DNA of 18,680 nt from an uncultured Spirochaetales bacterium. GTDB lineage: Bacteria; UBP6; UBA1177. Within the stretch, counting starts at the first letter, position 1, and every line of letters starts with the position of its first letter. Of the stretch, positions 1-7,668 are shown in pieces. Under the pieces are notes generated by a model. It searched no databases. It was not told the DNA's origin and saw nothing but the letters and a program-made list of their open reading frames with translations. The position numbers and the translations under genes were made by a program. The stretch lies in contig CACZFE010000007.1 of the NCBI GenBank assembly GCA_902780365.1, positions 1-18,680 on the forward strand. The letters run 5' to 3'.

Positions 1-1819
1 CATTGACGGGAGAATCATCGGAAATGGTGTAATATTTGCCGTCTTTCTTGTAGACTTCATCAGGATATAAGTAGCCGGAATCGTTAGAATAAGACTCCAT
101 GCAGACCATTCCCTGCGTAAGAAGGTTCTTGACGGGTTCGCGGAATCCGACATAACCTAAATCGGCCAGAATTTTGGTGAAAAATCTCGTGTAGAGAAGG
201 TGCATTACGGCGTGTTCGACTCCGCCGATATACTGGTCGACCGGCATCGCGTGATCGACTTCCTTGCGTGAGAAGGGGACATCCGAGCTCTTCGGATCGC
301 AGTATCTCATGTGATACCACGAACTTTCGACGAAAGTATCCATCGTGTCTGTCTCTCTTGTCGCCTTGCCGCCGCAGATCGGGCAAGTTGTCTCGTAAAA
401 TTCCGGCATATCCTTGAGCGGGCTTGTAACGCCGGTGAATTCGACGTTTTCGGGAAGTCTGACGGGAAGATTCTCGATTTTTTCGGGAACCGTGCCGCAT
501 TTCGGGCAGTTTATCATCGGGATCGGAGTTCCCCAGTATCTCTGACGGCTGATGCCCCAGTCACGGAGACGGTAGTTGATGCCGATCCTTCCTTTTCCCT
601 CTTTGATGACGTAATCGCTGATCACTTTTTTAGCTTCTATCGAGTCGGTCCCGTCGAACAATCCGCTGTTTACAAGGACGCCGGGCTCGGTGTAAGCCTC
701 GGTAAGCGGCAGTTCAAGGTCTCTGTCTTTCGGTTTGATGACGACTTTTACCGGAAGGTCATATTTCTTTGCGAAGTCGAAATCGCGCTGGTCGTGAGCC
801 GGAACCGCCATGACGATTCCGGTTCCGTAGCCCGCAAGGACGAAGTTCGCGAAGTAGAGCGGAACCTTCTCGCCGGTGAGCGGATGGATCAGATATTTGC
901 CCGTGAAGAAGCCTTTCTTTTCGTAGTTTTCATCGCGTGTCTCAAGGTGCAGACGCTTGACTTCGTCGATAAATGCCTGCATCTCGGCGCGGTTGGGAGC
1001 ATCTTCAAGAAATTTCGCCGTGAATTCGTGTTCGACCGCCATGCTGACGAAAGTTACACCCATGAGCGTGTCGGGACGTGTCGTAAAGACAGTCGCCGTT
1101 TCATCACTGTCGGCAAATTTGAAGTCAATGTAGGTACCTTCGCTTCTTCCGATCCAGTTGCGCTGCATCTCTTTTACGTTGTCGGGCCAGCCTTTGAGCT
1201 CGTCAAGACAGTCGAGAAGCTCCTGCGCATAGTCGGTGATTTTGAAATACCACTGCTCGATCTTGCGTTTTTCGACCTGGCATCCGTGACGCCAGCAGAT
1301 GCCGTTTTCGACCTGCTCGTTGGCAAGGACGGTGTTGCATTTCGGGCACCAGTTGACCTCGCTGTTTTTCTTGTAGACAAGGCCGCGGTTGAACATCTCG
1401 ATGAAGAATTTCTGTTCCCAGCGGTAGTATTCCGGTCTGCATGTCGCAGTTTCGCGGCTCCAGTCGTAGCTGAAACCGAGCTGGTGGAAGCGTTCGCGCA
1501 TGTTGTCGATGTTCGCGTAAGTCCATTTTGCCGGCGGGATCTTGTTTTCGATCGCGGCGTTTTCAGCCGGAAGACCGAAAGAATCCCAGCCTATCGGATG
1601 AAGGACGTTGAACCCTTTTCTGAAGTAGTAACGTGCGACGACGTCGCCTATCGAATAGTTTCTGACATGCCCCATGTGAAGTCTGCCTGACGGGTAGGGG
1701 AACATCTCTAGCATGTAGTATTTCGGACGCGGATCAGCCGCACCTTTGTATTCAAAAATTCCTGATTCCCTCCATTTTTTCTGCCATTTAGGCTCTATTT
1801 TCTTGTGTTCGTAAAGCAT
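1..1819 (-). CDS. leuS: leucyl-tRNA synthetase, N-terminal 606 codons (partial, cut by left edge)
   Basis: Class I aminoacyl-tRNA synthetase that charges tRNA-Leu in the cytoplasm. The protein begins MLYEHKKIEPKWQKKW. The HIGH-type signature is HMGH at residues 48-51, inside PYPSGRLHMGHVRNYSIGD. Next come a Cys-bearing zinc-type motif (NWCPKCNTVLA, then CWRHGC), the CP1 editing-domain motif TTRPDTLMG, AVPAHDQRDFDFA, and a second CPKC/CPIC pair followed by the catalytic-domain stretch ESSWYHMRY. The KMSKS loop and anticodon-binding part lie beyond position 1. The start is the ATG at 1819-1817, preceded by a good GGAGGA Shine-Dalgarno. It lies 11 bp downstream of the TPR gene on the same strand, so it probably shares that gene's promoter. 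Family members are usually about 800-870 residues, so roughly a quarter of the gene is missing. Identity is certain. Confidence 0.98.
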   Translation of the reverse strand, partial: MLYEHKKIEPKWQKKWRESGIFEYKGAADPRPKYYMLEMFPYPSGRLHMGHVRNYSIGDVVARYYFRKGFNVLHPIGWDSFGLPAENAAIENKIPPAKWTYANIDNMRERFHQLGFSYDWSRETATCRPEYYRWEQKFFIEMFNRGLVYKKNSEVNWCPKCNTVLANEQVENGICWRHGCQVEKRKIEQWYFKITDYAQELLDCLDELKGWPDNVKEMQRNWIGRSEGTYIDFKFADSDETATVFTTRPDTLMGVTFVSMAVEHEFTAKFLEDAPNRAEMQAFIDEVKRLHLETRDENYEKKGFFTGKYLIHPLTGEKVPLYFANFVLAGYGTGIVMAVPAHDQRDFDFAKKYDLPVKVVIKPKDRDLELPLTEAYTEPGVLVNSGLFDGTDSIEAKKVISDYVIKEGKGRIGINYRLRDWGISRQRYWGTPIPMINCPKCGTVPEKIENLPVRLPENVEFTGVTSPLKDMPEFYETTCPICGGKATRETDTMDTFVESSWYHMRYCDPKSSDVPFSRKEVDHAMPVDQYIGGVEHAVMHLLYTRFFTKILADLGYVGFREPVKNLLTQGMVCMESYSNDSGYLYPDEVYKKDGKYYTISDDSPVN

Positions 1820-1830
1820 GATTCCTCCAA

Positions 1831-4269
1831 TCATCTTGCGTTAAAAGGAACTGAAAATTTATAGTTTCTCATCAAAAATTGTCTTAAAACTTTCTGCTTC
1901 GACTCTTTGAGCTTTTCCGTTATGTCTGTAATGATTTCGACTTCGCGCGAACCCATCGGACGCTTTTTGTCGAGATTCTTCTGCAGGTATGCGATGATTT
2001 TGTTTTCCTGACCTTCGTTGACCATGATCTCGGCACTGAGAAGGATCAGGTAGTTGTGCATGATAAGTTCGCCGGGAGAGAGGAATTTCTCGTTTTCCAG
2101 AATGTAGTCGAGCCCGTTTTTCGCCTTTGTCAGATCGCCCTGGTAATAAGTGATCTCCGAAGCGAAAGCGAGCGCCGGAAGGTAGAATCTGTTGCACTCG
2201 ATCATAGCGTCGATCGTTGCGAAAGTGCGCTGTTTGTCGCCCTGGCTGCGGTAAACTTCCGCTTTGAGATAGAGCAGGGCAGGCTCGCAGCGCTGCAGCG
2301 AACCCATCATTTTGTCGGTTTCTTTGGATACTATTTCAAGCTCTCCGGCTTCTTTCATTTTGATCTGCTCTCTGAGGAAGATCCAGAGCGGATCGTTGTT
2401 TTTGCCGAGCTCGAGATACGAATCGGCCTTGTCGAAAAGCATATAGCGGTTGTAGATTTCGTTGAGTTTCGCCCTCGCTTCCTTCGTGTTCAGCTTTTCG
2501 AGCGTTTTTACAGCCTGATAGACTGCGCCGAATTTCATAAACTCGTCGATCACTGCCATTTTGTTTTCGTCTTTTTCAAGCAGGTAGATCTTTTCGAGCA
2601 GTTTTATCACTTCGGGAATGTCGTTTTTGTGCGAAAGGACCTCGAAAAACGAGTAAAGCATCTCGAGATTTTCGGGATTTTTCTCTACAAGCCCCTTGAG
2701 CTGGTTGAGATAGAGCTCTTCGTTTGTGAGGCGGTATTTCATGCTCAGTATTTTTGCGGTCGTGCCCGTGTTTTTCTCTTTTTCGTTTATCTGCTCGTAA
2801 GCCGCCACAGCTTCTTCAAAATAGCCGTTTTTCTCGCTGCAGAGAGCTCCCGCCGCGAAAATGCTGCTGTCAACGCTGTCGGGAAAGAACTGCTGGAGCT
2901 CGTGATATGCAAAGTAACAGTTGCTGTAATCGCTGTTTGCAAGGCTCGCTTCGAGAACGAGTTTGATATCCTCGCCGTCACGGGACGAGTCTTTCTTTTC
3001 TTTCATGTAAAGCGCCATACGGTATGCTTCATTAGGATTTTTTTTGATAAATTCTCGTGCGATGTCCTGGCAGAAAGTACGCCCCGGGCAGACCGAATAG
3101 AAGCCGTCGACGACAATTTTCTCGTCTTTCAGAGCTTCGCCGAGAAGGATCTTCGCCTCGCCGAAAAAGTATCTTTCGGGACTCAGATTCTTCCAGTTGT
3201 CGAGAACCGCGACGCTGTGTTCCGCGTTTTCAAACTTTTTCCCGCTTTCAACTGCCTCTTTCGCATCGATCATGATTTTAAGTTTCTGTGAAAGCTCGTA
3301 GTGCGGAAAAACCTCTAAAATCCGGTTGTTGAGCTCTGAAGCATTCTGAAATTTGTCCTGCCTGAAAAGCATGAGCGCAGTGTAGAAGGCGTTTCTGAGG
3401 TTCGATTTCTCGATTTTTTCAGGAATGTCGAATTCAAGCGAAGCGATTTTCTGCTTTGTCGCAGGATATTCAAAGTCAAGTTTGTGGAAATACTCGCTGT
3501 CGACCGGCGGAACGCGGTTTTCGATCGAATCGACAAGCTGCGTGAGCTCTTTTCCCTTGTCCGAAACGAGAGTCGAATAGATCCTGAACTGCGGAATGTC
3601 GCTATCTTCAAAATCAGGAGTGATGTGGAAATCGAGGATCCCGAGCGCGTAAGTCCAGAGAACAGCCTTTTTTATGTTGTCGCCCATTCCCTCGCGGATG
3701 TCTGCGAGCTTGAGGTCGCGAACCGTTGCCGAATAGTCCCGGAAAGAGAGGGAAGTGAAGCTCGCAAGCGGATTTTCAAGCATATTCTCATACTGTTTCG
3801 CAGGATTTTCCTTCAAGATTAAGTAAAGGAGTGCGATTATTCCGGCAACTGCTGCTAAAACTATGCAGAAATTCCGTAGTTTCAGCCTGTTGTAGTGTTC
3901 GTTCGTTTCAAGCGCGGGTTTTACGATGACGATGTCGCGTATTTTTTTGCCCTGAGCCTCGTCCGCTGTCTTTACATCGTCGTCATCGGCGTATTTCTCG
4001 AGCTCTTTTTTGGCCGCGAAATGGTTCGGATTTGCCGCGATCACGGCGCGGAGCTCCTTTACGCCTTCCTTTTTCTTGTCAAGATTTATGAGTGCGAGGC
4101 CTCGGTAGAAGTGTACTTCAGGCGTTTCCGAGCCGCTTCTTATCGAAGTGATCTGGATGATTTTATCCCACTGAAGCTCGCGCTTGCACTCTTCAAGAAA
4201 TTCAATGAGATTCGGCAGACTCGGGTTTGAATTGTACTGCGCTTCCAAAGTCTCAAGTTTTCTGCTCAT
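1831..4269 (-). CDS. membrane-anchored TPR-repeat protein, 812 aa, function unknown
   Basis: I recognise the repeat type but not a named family. Residues 1-95 form a TPR-like helical region (for example TPEVHFYRGLALINLDKKKEG and ELRAVIAANPNHFAAKKEL). A polar acidic linker follows. One hydrophobic segment, about residues 133-152 (FCIVLAAVAGIIALLYLIL), is preceded by basic residues, which suggests N-terminus in the cytoplasm and the long C-terminal part (about 660 residues) in the periplasm. That part is helical with many degenerate TPR-like units (AAYEQINEKEKNTG, VAVLDNWKNLSPERY, LALFA-type pairs). I chose the ATG at 4269 over the in-frame codon five residues upstream because GGGAGG sits 5 nt before it. 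A back-to-back promoter lies just upstream. leuS follows after 11 bp, so the two are likely cotranscribed. Its role (scaffold, envelope assembly or other) cannot be read from the sequence. Confidence 0.85.
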   Translation of the reverse strand: MSRKLETLEAQYNSNPSLPNLIEFLEECKRELQWDKIIQITSIRSGSETPEVHFYRGLALINLDKKKEGVKELRAVIAANPNHFAAKKELEKYADDDDVKTADEAQGKKIRDIVIVKPALETNEHYNRLKLRNFCIVLAAVAGIIALLYLILKENPAKQYENMLENPLASFTSLSFRDYSATVRDLKLADIREGMGDNIKKAVLWTYALGILDFHITPDFEDSDIPQFRIYSTLVSDKGKELTQLVDSIENRVPPVDSEYFHKLDFEYPATKQKIASLEFDIPEKIEKSNLRNAFYTALMLFRQDKFQNASELNNRILEVFPHYELSQKLKIMIDAKEAVESGKKFENAEHSVAVLDNWKNLSPERYFFGEAKILLGEALKDEKIVVDGFYSVCPGRTFCQDIAREFIKKNPNEAYRMALYMKEKKDSSRDGEDIKLVLEASLANSDYSNCYFAYHELQQFFPDSVDSSIFAAGALCSEKNGYFEEAVAAYEQINEKEKNTGTTAKILSMKYRLTNEELYLNQLKGLVEKNPENLEMLYSFFEVLSHKNDIPEVIKLLEKIYLLEKDENKMAVIDEFMKFGAVYQAVKTLEKLNTKEARAKLNEIYNRYMLFDKADSYLELGKNNDPLWIFLREQIKMKEAGELEIVSKETDKMMGSLQRCEPALLYLKAEVYRSQGDKQRTFATIDAMIECNRFYLPALAFASEITYYQGDLTKAKNGLDYILENEKFLSPGELIMHNYLILLSAEIMVNEGQENKIIAYLQKNLDKKRPMGSREVEIITDITEKLKESKQKVLRQFLMRNYKFSVPFNAR

Positions 4270-4274
4270 AAACG

Positions 4275-4280
4275 CCTCCC
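4275..4280 (-). promoter_or_regulatory. Shine-Dalgarno that fixes the TPR gene start
   Basis: The minus strand reads GGGAGG with 5 nt to the ATG at 4269. This favours that ATG over the in-frame codon at 4284, which would overlap the site. Confidence 0.75.
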
Positions 4281-4295
4281 GCATAAAGCAGCGCC

Positions 4296-4323
4296 TTTAT
4301 ACAAATAATTATTGAAAAATCAA
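4296..4323 (-). promoter_or_regulatory. putative sigma70-type promoter for the TPR-leuS unit
   Basis: On the minus strand TTGATT (4323-4318) is separated by 16 nt from TATAAA (4301-4296). Transcription would start near 4289, about 20 nt before the TPR start codon. It is arranged back to back with the yajC promoter. Confidence 0.55.
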
Positions 4324-4346
4324 GATAACAAACAGCGGTGCATTTC

Positions 4347-4374
4347 TTGCTAAAAAAAAATTTTGTGCTACACT
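4347..4374 (+). promoter_or_regulatory. putative sigma70-type promoter for yajC-secD-secF-recJ
   Basis: TTGCTA (4347-4352), a 16-nt spacer containing a nine-A run, then TACACT (4369-4374) preceded by TG-n. It lies about 44 nt upstream of the yajC start and is the only convincing -35/-10 pair ahead of the operon, whose later genes have gaps too short for their own promoters. Confidence 0.5.
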
Positions 4375-4407
4375 CTGCCGCTTGTTTTTTTGTCGACCTT
4401 GAAAAAT

Positions 4408-4412
4408 GGAGG
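4408..4412 (+). promoter_or_regulatory. Shine-Dalgarno that fixes the yajC start
   Basis: GGAGG lies exactly 5 nt before the GTG at 4418. An upstream in-frame ATG at 4406 overlaps this site and so cannot use it. The downstream ATG at 4430 is 17 nt away, too far. GTG is therefore the best start. Confidence 0.65.
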
Positions 4413-4417
4413 CAGGT

Positions 4418-4768
4418 GTGACAGTCAATATGTTGAATTTATTAGGTAATTTGTTGATAACGCAGGAAGCGGCCGGTCAGGGCGGAGCAATGGGAATTCT
4501 GAATATGCTTCTTCCGTTTATCCTTATTTTCGGAATTTTTTACTTTCTCGTCATTCTTCCGCAGAGAAAGCAGATGAAAAAACACAATGAAATGCTGAAC
4601 CAGCTTAAAAAAGGCGATACGGTTATGATGAGTAACGGTTTTCAGGGCAGGATCGCCGAGGTTAAGGACAATGAGCTCAAAGTCGAGATCTGTCAGAACC
4701 CGAAAGTTGTTGTCACCGTGCAGAAAGCCGCTGTTTCAAGCGTTGTAGCTAAAGGGACTGAAGAGTAA
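4418..4768 (+). CDS. yajC: preprotein translocase accessory subunit YajC
   Basis: Small inner-membrane partner of SecD-SecF in the Sec holotranslocon. With GTG start the protein has 116 residues, normal for the family. A short Gln/Gly-rich N-terminus (QEAAGQGGAMG) precedes one membrane segment (ILNMLLPFILIFGIFYFLVIL). The family signature PQRKQMKKHNEML follows, then the cytosolic beta-rich domain with LKKGDTVMMSNGFQGRI. ATG starts at 4406 and 4430 are possible alternatives, but SD spacing favours GTG at 4418. It is first in the yajC-secD-secF-recJ operon, 24 bp before secD, and the order yajC-secD-secF is the classic one in bacteria. Confidence 0.95.
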   Translation: MTVNMLNLLGNLLITQEAAGQGGAMGILNMLLPFILIFGIFYFLVILPQRKQMKKHNEMLNQLKKGDTVMMSNGFQGRIAEVKDNELKVEICQNPKVVVTVQKAAVSSVVAKGTEE

Positions 4769-4792
4769 AAACATATAAAAGGAGATTTGTTT

Positions 4793-6520
4793 ATGGAAAG
4801 AAACTGGTTGGCAAGAGCGATTTTTGTTCTTGTTGTTATTGCCGCAGCCGCAGTCGCGCTCATTCCGACTTTCATCGACACGGAAGCTAATCCATGGGCG
4901 GAGAAAATCAACAGCGGACTCAGTCTCGGCCTTGATCTTAAAGGCGGAATCCACTTTGTTCTCAGCGTAGACACCGAAAAGGCTGCTACCGACAGGCTCG
5001 ACCGCAGAACGGACGAGATCAGAATCAGACTCGACGAAGAAAAGATCCCGTATGAAACGGTAAAAGTTCTTCCTGAAAGCTACGCTATCGAAGTAACGCT
5101 GGCTGACGGCGCGAACAAAGACCTTTTCAGAGATAAGGTCATCGACTATTTCGGCGACCTCAAAAAAACCGGAAGTTCCGGAAATTCCTACACTCTTACG
5201 ATGAGAGACGAGTATGTCCAGCAGCTCAAAGTCAACGCTGTTGACCAGACGCTTGAGACGCTCCGCTCGAGGATCGACGAACTCGGCCTTAAAGAGCCCA
5301 TCGTTACGAAACAGGGCGAAAACTCGATACTTGTACAGCTTCCGGGCTACAAAGATGTCGAGAGAGCAAGAAGCATTATCGGCCAGACTGCTCAGCTCGA
5401 GTTCAAGATCGTTGCTGAAGACAAAGATCCGCTCGGCGAATATCAGGGCGAAGTACCGGAAGGGATCTCGCTTGTTACAGGCAGAGGATCGAATGCTGAA
5501 GGAACGATCTACACTTACAAATACGCGACTTCAAAAGACCGCGCTAAACTTCGCGATTTCTTGAAGGACAAAGCTCCGGAAGGAACTGAATTCCTTCTTG
5601 AAGAGACCGAATCGGCAGACGGATCAAAAGAATATATGTCATGGCTGCTTTACCGTCAGGCTTACATCACGGGTGACATGCTCACCGACGCGAGAGTTTC
5701 GATCGACCAGCAGAAGAACATGCCGTATGTCAGCATGAATTTCGATAAAGTCGGCGCAGAGATTTTTGCAGACGTAACAGGCAAAAACATCAAGCGCAAA
5801 ATGGCGATCATTCTTGACGAGAAAGTCAACAGCGCACCTGTGATCCAGTCAAGGATCGAAGGCGGAAGCGCAATGATCACCCTCGGCGGAAACGGCGACT
5901 ACAACTCGATCTTCGAGGAAGCAAAAGACCTCGCGCTCGTTCTCAGAGCAGGTTCGCTTCCCGCTCCGGTAACATTTGAAGAAAACAGAACGGTTGGTCC
6001 GAGCCTTGGTCAGGACTCCATCGATAAAGGTAAAGTCGCAGTCTCTGTCGGCTTTGCAGTTGTCGTAGTTTTCATGTTCCTTTACTACGGTTTTGCAGGA
6101 CTTATCGCAGACCTCGCCCTTTTCCTCAACCTTCTTTTCATCATGGGCGCGATGGCTACATTCGGCGCAACGCTTACCTTCCCCGGCATCGCAGGTATCC
6201 TTCTTACGGTCGGTATGGCGGTTGACGCAAACGTTATTATTTTCGAGAGAATCAAAGAAGAGCTCAGGGTCGGCAAGGCTCTTGAAGCTTCGATCGAAAG
6301 CGGTTTCAACAAGGCATGGTCGGCAATTTTCGACGCCAACCTGACGACTGCGATAACATCTTTCGTTCTCTGGGAGTTCGGTACCGGCGCGATCAAAGGT
6401 TTCGCAATCACGCTTCTCATCGGTATCTGCTCGAGTATGTTCACCGCGATTTTCGTGGCGAGAGTTGTTTTCAACTATTTCCTGAAAGCACACATCAAGA
6501 TGTTTTCACACGTTAAATAA
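4793..6520 (+). CDS. secD: protein translocase subunit SecD
   Basis: RND-type membrane protein that, with SecF, uses the proton motive force to pull exported proteins out on the periplasmic side. It has 575 residues. TM1 is at about residues 9-27. The family motif GLDLKGGIHFVLSVD starts near residue 46. A large periplasmic P1 domain follows (LRSRIDELGLKEPIV, YVSMNFDKVGAEIFADVTGKN). The C-terminal bundle of about five TM segments contains LTVGMAVDANVIIFERIKEEL, with D478 the equivalent of the conserved proton-relay Asp. I chose ATG 4793, which has GGAG 8 nt upstream, rather than the in-frame TTG at 4787. secF begins 11 bp after the stop. The length is normal and all motifs are intact. Confidence 0.98.
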   Translation: MERNWLARAIFVLVVIAAAAVALIPTFIDTEANPWAEKINSGLSLGLDLKGGIHFVLSVDTEKAATDRLDRRTDEIRIRLDEEKIPYETVKVLPESYAIEVTLADGANKDLFRDKVIDYFGDLKKTGSSGNSYTLTMRDEYVQQLKVNAVDQTLETLRSRIDELGLKEPIVTKQGENSILVQLPGYKDVERARSIIGQTAQLEFKIVAEDKDPLGEYQGEVPEGISLVTGRGSNAEGTIYTYKYATSKDRAKLRDFLKDKAPEGTEFLLEETESADGSKEYMSWLLYRQAYITGDMLTDARVSIDQQKNMPYVSMNFDKVGAEIFADVTGKNIKRKMAIILDEKVNSAPVIQSRIEGGSAMITLGGNGDYNSIFEEAKDLALVLRAGSLPAPVTFEENRTVGPSLGQDSIDKGKVAVSVGFAVVVVFMFLYYGFAGLIADLALFLNLLFIMGAMATFGATLTFPGIAGILLTVGMAVDANVIIFERIKEELRVGKALEASIESGFNKAWSAIFDANLTTAITSFVLWEFGTGAIKGFAITLLIGICSSMFTAIFVARVVFNYFLKAHIKMFSHVK

Positions 6521-6531
6521 GGGAGTTGAAG

Positions 6532-7668
6532 ATGAAATTAAATGAACTCAAAATAGATTTTATCGGCAAATCAAAAATATTGTTCCCGGTTTCGTGCGTT
6601 TTAGTCGCGATTTCGGTTCTTCTTGTTATTTTCAAGAGTTTTAACTTCGGTATCGACTTTGCCGGCGGAACCGAAATCCAGATCAAGGCTGACGGCGTAA
6701 CGCAGCAGCAGGTCAGAGAGGTTATGGGCCAGTTCGGAGCAAACGACATTCAGCAGTTCGAAGGCAAGCAGAATGAATACCTCGTCCGCTTCAAAAACAT
6801 TTCGATGGTTGACGATGCAACGATCAATGCGTTCCTCGATGCGGCAAAAGCAAAATTCAGCGACGCCAAGATGCTCAAAACCCACTTTGATTCACAGGTC
6901 GGCGACAGAGTCGAGATCTGGTTCGACAAGGAAATCAGCGAAGAAGCTATGAACGCGCTTATCGCCGAAACCAAGCTTCCGGTTATCGAAAAGGATGCGA
7001 TCAAATACAACAAAGTCGGCGACAGACACATCTACAAACTTATGCTCAAAGGTATGACGAACGAAATCGTCAATGCGATCGACAAGATAAATACTGAGGC
7101 TAAGGCAGACCTCGTCAGAGTCGAACTCGTCGGTCCGAAAGTCGGCCAGCAGTTGAAACTTTCTGCGATTATGGCGGTTTTCTACGCACTTATCGCAATT
7201 CTTGTCTACATCGCTTTCAGATTCAACTTCATGTTCGCTCCGGGCGCTGTTCTCGCTCTTTTCCACGACGTCATGATCGCTCTCGGAATCTGGTCGCTTT
7301 TCGGATTTTCGTTTGATCTTACCGTCGTTGCGGCGCTTCTTACGATCGTCGGTTACTCAATCAACGATACGATCGTCATTTTCGACAGAATCAGGGAAAA
7401 CATGAAAGACCCGAACAAGGGTGCAACCCTTGCTGACAAGATGAACACGAGCCTCAACGAGACTCTGCAGAGAACTTTCCTCACTTCGATCACGACTCTT
7501 TTCTCGGTTCTCGCGCTTCTTATTTTCGGCGGCGAAATCATTTCGGGTTTTGCAGGCGTTATGTGCATCGGTGTTGTTGTCGGTACCTATTCTTCGCTTT
7601 TCATCGCTTCACCGATCACGCTTTACATTGAAAGATACATGAACAAAAAAAGAGGAAACGCAGCATAG
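6532..7668 (+). CDS. secF: protein translocase subunit SecF
   Basis: Partner of SecD in the inner membrane. It has 378 residues. TM1 is at about residues 16-34. The family motif FNFGIDFAGGTEIQI starts at about residue 37. A periplasmic domain follows, then five further TM segments with ALGIWSLFGFSFDLTVVAALLTIVGYSINDTIVIFDRIREN (split here only by description: GYSINDT begins at residue 274). The ATG at 6532 has GGGAG 6 nt upstream and is preferred to the in-frame TTG at 6526, which abuts the SD. The stop TAG is directly adjacent to the recJ ATG, which indicates tight operon packing. SecD and SecF are separate polypeptides here, not fused as in Bacillus. Confidence 0.97.
   Translation: MKLNELKIDFIGKSKILFPVSCVLVAISVLLVIFKSFNFGIDFAGGTEIQIKADGVTQQQVREVMGQFGANDIQQFEGKQNEYLVRFKNISMVDDATINAFLDAAKAKFSDAKMLKTHFDSQVGDRVEIWFDKEISEEAMNALIAETKLPVIEKDAIKYNKVGDRHIYKLMLKGMTNEIVNAIDKINTEAKADLVRVELVGPKVGQQLKLSAIMAVFYALIAILVYIAFRFNFMFAPGAVLALFHDVMIALGIWSLFGFSFDLTVVAALLTIVGYSINDTIVIFDRIRENMKDPNKGATLADKMNTSLNETLQRTFLTSITTLFSVLALLIFGGEIISGFAGVMCIGVVVGTYSSLFIASPITLYIERYMNKKRGNAA

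Noticed and set aside
311..1690. Long plus-strand open frame (459 codons) opposite leuS
   Set aside because: It is the complement of a certain, highly conserved leuS reading frame, lacks an SD, and its product has no recognisable domain. It is a codon-bias shadow.
2056..3291. Plus-strand open frame (411 codons) opposite the TPR gene
   Set aside because: The minus-strand frame is longer, has SD and promoter, and gives TPR-like units; the plus product is Phe/Val-rich with no motif.
5849..6493. Minus-strand open frame opposite the SecD C-terminal membrane domain
   Set aside because: Complement of well-conserved SecD motifs; no start signals.
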